From NCBI GenBank assembly GCA_947247005.1, contig OX365948.1, positions 32,988,601 through 33,052,600 on the forward strand: DNA of 64,000 nucleotides, given 5' to 3'. The translations under genes and the position numbers were made by a program. Shown piece by piece: positions 10,942 to 19,849 of the stretch; position 1 is the first letter of the stretch; every line of letters starts with the position of its first letter. The notes beneath the pieces are model-generated. The model was given only the letters and a program-made list of their open reading frames with translations, did not search any database and was not told the origin of the DNA. Source of the DNA: Spisula solida (lineage: Eukaryota > Mollusca > Bivalvia > Venerida > Mactridae).

Positions 10942-12490
10942 AGGGGAGACCGGGGCAGGTCGGAACACGGGGTAAGTCGGAACAAGGGCAATAACTCGTT
11001 TAAATGTTTAATTCTCACACTAGGGTATTATGTATAAGAACTGTATGAGCAGTGTCAACTATCTGAGAAAGATTAAATGACGGGATGACTGTAAACGTGT
11101 ACGTTGTGGGGAAATATTCAATTTTAAGCTTCGAAAGTAAAAACTCTCATTTTGTACATAATGTACGTGTTCCACACCCTATGTGCGTAAGGATTTCGAT
11201 GCTCACTAATCATAATATAATAGCAATATGTCTGCGCTGTTATTTCAAACTCTGAATTCTAATCTTCTGTCATTAGAATTATTTCTGGCGATGAAGGTCA
11301 AAGGTCACGTGTGGTCGGGGCAACTTGGAACAATGCGCCAGTTTGACCTGACCGACATGTGCTTTTGTCATCTTTATAAACATAATTTGACATGCAAAAC
11401 ATTTATAAGGATCTTAAGTCATAGACCTTCTAAATCACATAGAATCACATCCGTTCAGCCAGGCATGGATGTACGAAGCATTATTACGTAAGCCTACTTC
11501 ATATAGTATGCAATTGCAGTGACAGACTGTATTAGCTACCGCATAAGGCAATGATAGCGGCGTTGTTATTCATAGGACTCGAATAACTTTTCCTAGTCAT
11601 GTTAACTAGGTACTACACAGTTTGAGGAATGGCGACACATATGGTTGGTGGGTATTTAATGTAGTCTAGTATGGATGCTCTCAGTGGTGATGAGTACTTC
11701 TTAGGGCATGGCATGGCTGCAGTTGGTGGTGGTTCGATAATCCCTTTATGACTGTGGTATGTCGAAGAAGCTCTCCATAAATTCTGGTATGGCAGTATCC
11801 AGCCCCTGAGGACCTGGCATGTTTGTAGTTGGTGTTGGTGAGTGCATGTACTTTGGGGATTCTATGGCTGTAATTGGTGGCTGTGAGAACCCTAGGAGTC
11901 TGATATAACTGTAGTTTGTGATTGTGAGTGACCAATAGGTCCTTAGATGGTTGAACTCGATGGTATATTCTAGTTAATTGTATATGGCTTGGGATGGACT
12001 ATGCAGAAGTGGTAAGTACAAACTACTGAACATAAGGACTTAGACGACTGTACTTTATGGTGGTGAGTACATACGTGACCTGTTAAGCTGTGCTCAGTGG
12101 TTGTGAAATTTTTTTAGGGCCTAGTATGCTGTATTCCATGGTGCTAAGTACGAGATAGGGTCTAGTATGACTGGATTCAATGGTTGTGAGTTTTCCTTAG
12201 GGTCAAATATGGCTGTTATTGATGATGGCGAGCGCCTAGTAAGGTATAGGGTGGATTTGTTTGAGTTCAGTGTTGGCGAGTACCCATTAGGCCTGGATAT
12301 GGATGTAATTGGTGCCGTGGTGAGTACCCATTAGGGCCTTAGATGGATGCACCTTGTTGTGATGAGTACCTTATATGGCCTGGAATAACTACATTCTCGG
12401 TGGGAGTGAATACAGTTCAGGACAGAGTATGTATTAGTTTGTGTTCCATCTTACCCCTGACCATGTTCCGATTTCCCCACCGACGGGGGA
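10942..12490. mobile_element. Repeat element with degenerate inverted ends
   Basis: The left end has CCGGGGCAGGTCGGAACA followed by GGGGTAAGTCGGAACA at about 10950-10984. The reverse complement of 12441-12480 reads as a diverged version of the same pair (TCGGAACATGG, then AGGGGTAAGATGGAACA). The interior of about 1.5 kb is dominated by a minisatellite and has no transposase. The element ends about 400 bp before the FKBP start codon. Confidence 0.45.
11640..12410 (+). repeat. Degenerate minisatellite, units of roughly 55-65 bp
   Basis: Variants of 'gagtacccattagggcc', '(t)atggctgtaattggtg' and 'ggtgatgagtac' recur through the interval with heavy drift. The clearest pair is at about 12268-12360. 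It makes up most of the interior of the surrounding element. Confidence 0.55.
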
Positions 12491-12571
12491 AATCAAACAG
12501 CAGAGCTCAAAAAGAAAGTTGTCAGTAATTTGTTCTTTGTAGACTTTGAACATGAAATCTTCACTCTGATT

Positions 12572-12680
12572 GATGACTTTTCCAATCAATTAGCAGGAAC
12601 TTCAAAGTCCCTTCTAATATTATAATGACGTCATCATTATGACGTCACCACGTTTTAATTGGCACGCGATTTTCCAATTT
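12572..12680 (+). promoter_or_regulatory. Candidate FKBP promoter: two CREs and CCAAT motifs
   Basis: Two perfect TGACGTCA cAMP-response elements lie at 12626-12633 and 12640-12647, about 260 bp upstream of the FKBP start codon. CCAAT-type motifs (tttccaatca at about 12580; ttttccaatt at about 12670) flank them. Perfect 8-bp palindromes repeated 14 bp apart are unlikely by chance in DNA of this composition. CREB/ATF control is an inference from the motif. Confidence 0.5.
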
Positions 12681-12897
12681 AACCGATATACATTTAAATA
12701 ACATATTCGAGCTGGTGGTTTAGCTGGTGTTCAAATACATTTGGGAAGGAGTTCGTGCATCTCCCCGACTCCAGTGTGCCCCTTTCTTAGATAGTATGGT
12801 GTAGGTTTTACAGATCGAATAGACAGCTGAATTATAACATCTACTGGTTGGAAACTAATGCGACCGTACAGGGCAAATTAAAAGGAATAAACCAGAA

Positions 12898-15800
12898 ATG
12901 GTTTGCACCTTCGAAGAGACGACTAAAGGCGATGGTATGGTGAATGCTAAGATCTTATTTAGGCCTTTCGTCACCTTTACATTTGCATTGGTGCACTGCT
13001 TGCATACCGGACGCTTTATCACGACCAATTTATTGTCGTTCCCCCCACCCACTGACATGTAAACAAATGAACAACTGATGAATGGTTTATCTGTTCATCT
13101 GCATTTGATTATTTCTACAATATTCTTATAACATGTGCATATGAGGTGGATATGTTGCATTGATTGTGTAACGTTTCTGTGAATCTGATCTGTACTGTGG
13201 GTCTATTATAATTCCTTGTGATAAAAAAGGGAAAATAATTCATCTAAATTAATGACTACTGTCATGTTTGACTCACACTACCACATATAATTAATATATT
13301 CGCTCGTTTCTTTTTAAAACGCAATAATATAGATCCTTGGTCAGGCCATATTGTGTTTGGGCAAACGTTCAGCTCTGCTAGTTAAGTTACTAAAAGTAAA
13401 CCCTGAAGAACGTTGTATTCGTTGAAAATTTTAAACATGCAAAAACTTTGCCAACGTTTGGAAATAAACGCTGATGTAAGTTGTGCTCCATTTTATATAA
13501 TATAAACATTCCTGAAGGCTGAATTAAGTTTATTAAAGTTTGCTTAAGTTAAACTTCGTTGGCAAACATCTGCTGAAACGCTGGTGGTGATAATGAATTT
13601 AGTCGAACGATTATCTAGCGGAGGCCAACGGGTATCCAGCGCAATGAATGCGGTAGTAACGCAAGGGCTGGCGTAAGAGAACTTTCCCCAGCGCAAATGA
13701 ACGTTTGTCCAACGCAGGCCAACGGGTATCATACAGAATGAAGGAGATAGCAATGCAAGTGGTTAGCGCAGACAAACTTTCCATAACGTTTCAGTAACTT
13801 AGGTAAACTTTGATTAATGGATCCTGGCGTTTGGCACCTCATTCGTCTAAGTCAGACTAAGTTAGGGACCGCTACACATACGCTAAGCTGCGCTGGCAAA
13901 CGTTCACATGCGTTAATAGAAAATAGCTACAACGCTGGCAAACGTTGTTAAGCGCAAGTAACCGCTGCCAAACGCAGTCAAGCACAGGGCAACGTTTGCA
14001 AAAGTTTGTGTGCGCCAGATACACAATGCTCGTAGTGTGAACCTAAATATTCCTCCTTGCGGATGTAATTTCACCGACGTTTGAACTCAATTTTCTGACT
14101 TTTGAAACGCTGATCAACGCTGGTACAAACGTTCATAGTGTGAACCCAGCTTAAGATATGCACAATTTTACCCTTATAATACCATAACTTGGCTCGGCTG
14201 AGATACATTTTACGCATGCATATTTTATGGCATACATTAATTATAAAAATATATAAGTCGGCTTTGTCCCAAAACGTGGTCTGCTTTGTCCCATGGTCCG
14301 CTCTGTCCTGCTACCGCTGTAACAATGTGGTGGGAACTCTGACGATGCAGAAGTGTCAGTATTGGCGACGTCATGATGACCTAAGTACTGCTTTCTGGCT
14401 ACAGTGTGTCCAAGTTTCGTTGGTGATCTGCTTTGAAATCTTGTGTTTTAACCTATCTGCGGCTGTGCTATGGTGTCAGGGTAAAATCACAATGAACGCA
14501 GTGCGGTCACCGTGTGGATGTAAAAGCTTCTTAATAGAAACCTCATAAGGCCATGGTGTGTTCAGGCAAGCTAAAGAAAGGACATGGGCTATAATAGGAA
14601 TACTGTATAGATACACAGATTGCAGAAAACAAGATCCAGGTGACCGAAGTCTGAATTTGTATTATAAAATAATAGCATGATCAATGCTACCATTGGCGTT
14701 CTCCTCAATTGACAGTTTAGGATGTGAGTCTGGTGTGATAGGGGTACGATGCAATACTGCAGCAGTGTGAATGAATATTAAAATTTGTTAAGTGCACTCA
14801 ATATTTCAGTCTGTGAAATTCACACTTGTCCGATTGTCCGGAACAAGTAAATATTGATCTGGACAAGTAAATTCTGCAGTAATTATGTATAGAGTTTAAA
14901 TGAAAACTATTTTATTTTGGTGATTTGGGCAAGTAGTTTCAAATCCTAAATTCACAAATTTAATTATTAGTATCATTGAAATACCAAGTTACTACAATAG
15001 TGAATCCATGTATAACTCTAACACGATAAATTGCTTTACAAAAACAAACACAAAATTGCCTATATTTTTGTTATAGATTAAAATCAAGGACCGTAACATT
15101 TGCCTATGAAAGAATTCAAACATTTGGCACAAATAAAGCTTGCATGCTCCTAAATATTCAGAAACGATAAATATTGCGGATTTTGTGTTTGTTTTTGTAT
15201 TGCAATTTATCGCGTTGAAGTTTCAACTTCTTGAAAGTGGCAGCAGAGACTATGCATGTATTATGTTATTAAAACAGACCTCTATGTTGTTGTCATCAAG
15301 CTTAATTCAAGTTTTGACCTGGTGTAATCTGTTCATGAGTTGTCAGTGAAATTGTTTCCTTGTTGCAATCTGTATTTATAATTTATATCTATTTTCAGGC
15401 CAAACGTTTCCTAAACTAGGACAAACTGTTGTGTTACATTACACAGGTAACTTAGATGCCTTTGTATCTTACAGCATTAATTTTACAAATTCATAAATCC
15501 ACAAAAATAATTTTACTGTTGTAATATCGAAATTTTAGAAATAAAGATCACAGAATTTAATATAAAGTGATGTAGAATCTGTGTCTTGAAATCTTCGCAG
15601 TTGTTATAGTTCAACATATACTGATAGTCTGTTTTGGTTTAAACATAATTTAGTATACAACAATATACATGTAGTACATAAATGAGAATGAATCGGAAGC
15701 TTTCAGAAGCTTATTGAGATCATTTCTCGTCAAATAGTTCATGCATTTTAACAAGGGACATGGTTAAGAAGGCATGATGTTAATATACAGATAAATTTGT

Positions 15801-18800
15801 GGTACAAATGTACAAGTTAAATTTAGTCTTTTTCCTTTTATAATCTTTAACTCCTTTGATTTACTCATCTTTATACATGATATAAAGTGGAAAGTGTACA
15901 AATTATTTGAAATATATATTAGATAATGCATGTTTTTTTACAATTTACACCCAGAAATTGATACACATGTATTCTCTGTAAGAACTATGACTGTAAGCAT
16001 ATTCTAATAGGGATTCCTCTAGCTTTGATTCTGATGGGTTGTTTTCATACTTTTGACTAAATTTACCATTTTATAGGCAAAATACCCAATGAGTTTATGA
16101 GAAAATGGCCCTTCAAACCCAAATCTTGAGGGTCAAAATGTGGCTTTATGGAAATTTATAGGGTCAGAACCTGTACTCCTGAGTCAAATGGAACCCCTGT
16201 TCTGAAGTGAATTACTGTCATCTCTGGTCTACAGTCATGAATTTTAAACATGAATATATTACAAGGTTCTTGTGTTGAATATATAAATTTCTGCAAGCAA
16301 ATCAAGCAACAGCGGTCTTTAAGATTTGTTTGTATTACACCTCGAGCGTCTTCATGACACCAGGGTTATAATTATAGACTCAGTCTAGATATCAAGAATC
16401 GTATCAAATTCTCTGGACTATACAGTATACTGTAACACTTCTACTTCAAATACTCATGTATTAATTTTTTCAGGTACATGTAATGGTGTAAAAATTGATT
16501 GTTCGAGAGAGAGAAGCCAACCGTTTAAATTTGTGTTAGGAAAACAGCAAGTGATAAAAGGTAAATTATTGTTTTGTTACAGTTGTTTTTTCTCCCAGTT
16601 TTAGCTAGATTATTCCAAGACTACCGGGAACTGTTGCAGTGACAGTCGAGTAGCCAAGGGTGTTATCATTGCATTGTCCTTGATATTTCATGATTAAGTT
16701 ACTGTAAACTAATTTACTTTCATGAATACTAACTTTTGTGTATTGCTGATCATGGGCATATTCACGACTACCAATTTTTCCGCGTTTTTAAGTTTCCTGC
16801 AGTGTCCTTATTAATGTTTTTAGCACTCTTGGGACAACTTAATTTCTTTGAGTTCTACCATTCGCGAACTCGGTAAAACTAAATCATGCGAAATAATTTA
16901 TAGATTTACAGTACTATTGATATGTTAGATATAAGTTTGCAATTATTATATCTGTACACCAGCATTTCTAGTGACGCAAACAATCAAGATAGATTGAAAG
17001 AATTTAATCCAATTATAGACTTCTTGAATCTTTTATTTAGTAGCTACAACATTACTGTACAATTTACTCAGTGGCTTATTGATGTCACTGAATGTCTCAA
17101 TCTTTATTGTCACATAATGTCTCAATCTTTATTGTCACATAATGTCTCAATCTTTATTGTCACAGAATGTCTCAATCTTTATTGTCACAGAATGTCTCAA
17201 TCTTTATTGTCACATCATCTTTATTGTCACATAATGTCTCAATTTTTATTGTCACAGAATGTCTCAATCTTTATTGTCACAGAATGTCTCAATCTTTATT
17301 GTCACAGAATGTCTCAATCTTTGTTGTCACAGAATGTCTCAATCTTTATTGTCACAGAATGTCTCAATCTTTATTGTCACAGAATGTCTCAATCTTTAAT
17401 GTCACAGAATGTCTCAATCTTTATTGTCACAGAATGTCTCAATCTTTAATGTCACAGAATGTCTCAATCTTTATTGTCACAGACTGTCTCAATCTTTATT
17501 GTCACAGAATGTCTCAATCTTTAATGTCACAGAATGTCTCAATCTTTATTGTCACAGAATGTCTCAATCTTTATTGTCACAGAATGTCTCAATCTTTATT
17601 GTCACTGAATGTCTCAATCTTTATTTTCACAAGATGTGTCAATCTTTATTGTCATAGAATGTCTCAATCTTTATTGTCACTGAATGTCTCAATCTTTATT
17701 GTCACAGAATGTCTCAATCTTTATTGTCACAGAATGTCTCAATCTTTATTGTCACAGAATGTCTCAATCTCTATTGTCACAGAATGTCTCAATCATTATT
17801 GTCACAGAATGTCTCAATCTTTATTATCACTGAATGTCTCAATCTTTATTGTCACTGAATGTGTCAATCTTTATTGTCACAGAATGTCTCAATCCTTAAA
17901 CCATACAACTGTATTACACATATTCTAATGAAATGTTTTACAAGTGTGTTTTGAGATGTTTTTATGTCTTATTTCAGCATGGGAAGATAATATACCAAAG
18001 GTAAGTATTTGTCTTAGTAAAGACTTATGATTTTAAACCAAGGGTTCCATTTTACTTGGGAGTAGGTGTTTTGACCCTTGGAATTTCCAGAAAGCCACAT
18101 TTGGACCCACAATATTTTGGTTTGAAGGGTCATTTTCTGTTAAAATCATGAGTATTTTGCTGGTAAAAAATGTATATCCAAATAAAAGTTAACAATGGAC
18201 ATTAAACTTGGCAGAAATGTTTCTATTGGTATGTCAGATTGTGTGCCCGAGTTACGTTTTCTCCTGGTAAAAAGTATTAGCCGAGTTATGGCCCTTTTTT
18301 AAGCCCCTGTATAGAAAGATCGGGAGGCATATTAATTATGATGTATTGATTGATCTGCCTGTCTGTCCATCTGTATGTCCCTGGTTAACCGAAATTGACC
18401 CTTTCATCCATAGGCACATGGTTTCAAATTATCTGAGTGTACCCTATGTAGAAATTTTATAGAGAGAAGGTCGTGCAGTGGCCATGTTTAGCTGCAACGG
18501 ATATGACGTTGTAGGAACTAGTGTCCATGTTTGCTGTGACAACTATAGAAAAACTGGGTACCAACGTTCGTAACGTCATATCCGTTGCGGCTAAACTTGG
18601 CCGATGCCCAACCTTCTCTCTATATAGGGTACACTCGGATAGTACACTTAGATAATTTGAAACCATGTGCACATTAGGTCTTGTCCATTTACTTATAATA
18701 TTTTAGGATACATACTTTGATAAAATACAATGTTACATTGATAGTTTAGGATGATATATTATACAAATTGAATATGTTTCATTCTTATTTTCCTTGTTGA

Positions 18801-19845
18801 AGATTGCTGTTTATTTTTGTTGTTTATAGATGAGCATTGGACAACGTATCAAGTTAACATGTCCACCAGATGATGGTTATGGAAAAAGAGGTTACCCTGG
18901 CGTATATCCTTTTTGCGTAGACTGCTACTACCAGTGTATACTTTTCCTTTATTATCTCAAAGGTGAGCTTTTGTGATCGCTCCTGGTCTGTCGTCCTATG
19001 TCCGTCCATATTGCGTCTAAACACACTAGAGGTCACTATCTTTAAACCTATTTTCCTGAAACCTTGTCACAATCATCATCTCTTATCATTCTATGCAAAA
19101 TCTGGGTCCCTTTCAAAATGAGTCATCTGGGATAAAAAACTAGGCCAAATTAAAGGAAAGCACACTAGAGGTCTCAATACTGGCCCAATCTTTATGAAAC
19201 TTGGTCACAATGATCATCACAACCAAATCTAGGTCAAGTTCAATATTGGGTCATCCACGGTCAAAAACTAGGTCATAAGGTCAAATCATAGAAAAACCTT
19301 GGGTAGTTACTAGAGGTCACAAGTTTAACCTAATCTTTATAAAACTTGGTCACAATGATCATTTCAACAAAATCTAGGTCAAGTTCGATAATTGGTCATC
19401 CGGGGTCAAAGTAAAAACAATGAACTGGCTTAAGTCATTGCTACTCATGGCTTGAATATAATTAGTAGACAAAAGCAAAATATGAATAGTTAATAATCAA
19501 AACATTCTTTTAACAATTTGTTGCGCTAATTTTACTCAATTATATGGGCACAGGCAGTTTCATCATTTTCAAGAAAATCACTGAGTGATAGTTTTATGAG
19601 TTTGTCCACTCAACCACCATGATATCCCATGATGACCCAGTTGAACAAAGGTACTTTCAGGTATGCGACTGTCAGGTGTCTAGCATCCACAGGCGCTGTT
19701 TTTGTTTGGTGCTCATTTCATTCTGGTTGTCATAATGTAATGATTTATTGTATATGATATTTAAACCATGATTTCCTTAACTGTTTCCACTATACCACCA
19801 AACGCTACATTGGTTTTTGACTTGGAATTACTGGCATTGGAGTAA
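12898..19845 (+). CDS. FKBP1A: FKBP12-type peptidyl-prolyl cis-trans isomerase, six coding exons
   Basis: Coding exons are 12898-12934, 15399-15446, 16474-16560, 17978-18000, 18830-18903 and 19791-19845. They join in frame to 107 aa (human FKBP12 has 108 with Met). The enzyme catalyses proline isomerisation in the cytosol; in animals FKBP12 also modulates ryanodine receptors and TGF-beta receptors and binds FK506/rapamycin. Visible landmarks are [52 protein letters not shown] and [17 protein letters not shown]. Pocket residues Y27, D37, R42, F46, V55, I56, W59, Y82, I91 and F99 match FKBP12. F36, Y80, A81, H87 and I90 are replaced by I, D, G, Y and V, so drug affinity or partner choice may differ. 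There is one residue less in the 40s loop. Exon 1 is short and is the least certain part, but its phase, length and GDG end fit. Candidate poly(A) signals are ATTAAA at 20072 and AATAAA at 20752. Confidence 0.93.
13360..14150. repeat. Short-motif repeat tract in FKBP intron 1
   Basis: Variants of 'aacgctggcaaacgtt' and 'caacgtttg' occur many times in both orientations, notably at 13550-13570, 13690-13710 and 13890-14010. The tract ends with 'cgttcatagtgtgaaccca' at about 14130. It is more GC-rich than its surroundings and is probably a degenerate transposon. Exact ends could not be set. Confidence 0.45.
16068..16195 (+). repeat. Inverted repeat arm A, FKBP intron 2
   Basis: About 128 bp whose reverse complement reappears diverged at 18041-18168. 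Shared words include 'cccttcaaacc', 'aaatgtggcttt' and 'tggaaattt/c'. The arms lie in the introns on either side of coding exons 3 and 4. Confidence 0.75.
16250..16440 (+). repeat. Dispersed repeat family, copy 1
   Basis: It shares 'tacaaggttcttg', 'agatttgt', 'cacctcgagcgtcttc' and 'tcaaattctc' in the same order with 42660-42945 and 55567-55830, all in the same orientation. This copy lies in FKBP intron 2. No coding capacity is seen. Confidence 0.65.
17084..17897 (+). repeat. Tandem array, 25-bp unit, about 32 copies
   Basis: The unit is centred on 'gtctcaatctttattgtcac' plus 'agaat'. It is repeated head to tail with few substitutions and one shortened unit near 17216. It lies in FKBP intron 3 and ends about 80 bp before the 23-nt exon 4. 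Because 25 is not a multiple of 3 and the unit lacks stops in several frames, it creates long spurious open frames. Confidence 0.95.
18041..18168 (-). repeat. Inverted repeat arm B, FKBP intron 4
   Basis: Reverse-complement partner of 16068-16195. It starts about 40 bp after exon 4. Confidence 0.75.
18414..18670. mobile_element. Foldback MITE, 257 bp, FKBP intron 4
   Basis: The two halves are inverted copies over about 90-100 bp each. GCACATGGTTTCAAATTATC begins the left arm, and its complement closes the right arm at 18670. Both arms contain the words 'gtgtaccctat', 'agagagaaggt' and 'caacggatatgacgtt'. It has no coding content and a loop of about 60 bp. The arms are similar enough to form a strong intramolecular hairpin in the pre-mRNA. 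Confidence 0.85.
18904..19790 (+). other. U12-type AT-AC intron (FKBP intron 5)
   Basis: The last intron has no usable GT-AG borders. It begins ATATCCTTT (18904-18912), the exact minor-class AT-AC donor consensus. It carries TTCCTTAAC (19773-19781), the exact U12 branch-site consensus, about 10 nt before the acceptor, and it ends CCAC (19787-19790). Splicing there joins GGCGT to TATACCA and restores [12 protein letters not shown], the conserved FKBP C-terminus. Reading through instead gives a stop about 25 codons later. Correct processing should therefore need the minor spliceosome. Confidence 0.92.
18959..19410 (+). repeat. 'aggtca'-rich dispersed repeat inside the U12 intron
   Basis: It begins 'aggtgagcttttgtgatcgc' and contains repeated 'cttggtcacaatgatcat', 'aatctaggtcaagttc' and 'ggtcaaaaactaggtca'. 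It is the same family as 26031-27350. No coding frame is seen. Confidence 0.7.
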
Positions 19846-19849
19846 AGTG

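Noticed and set aside
17084..17897. Could the regular 25-bp array be a CRISPR array?
   Set aside because: There are no spacers (units are contiguous), no cas genes, and the host is clearly eukaryotic.
16922..17928. Long overlapping open frames with a periodic Cys/Ser/Leu-rich protein
   Set aside because: They are produced entirely by the 25-bp tandem array in FKBP intron 3. The periodicity is 25 codons per three units, and there is no start or splice context.
18902..18912. GT donor 'gtatat' at 18902 for FKBP exon 5
   Set aside because: It leaves no AG acceptor able to restore the conserved [10 protein letters not shown] end. The AT-AC pair fits both consensus and frame.
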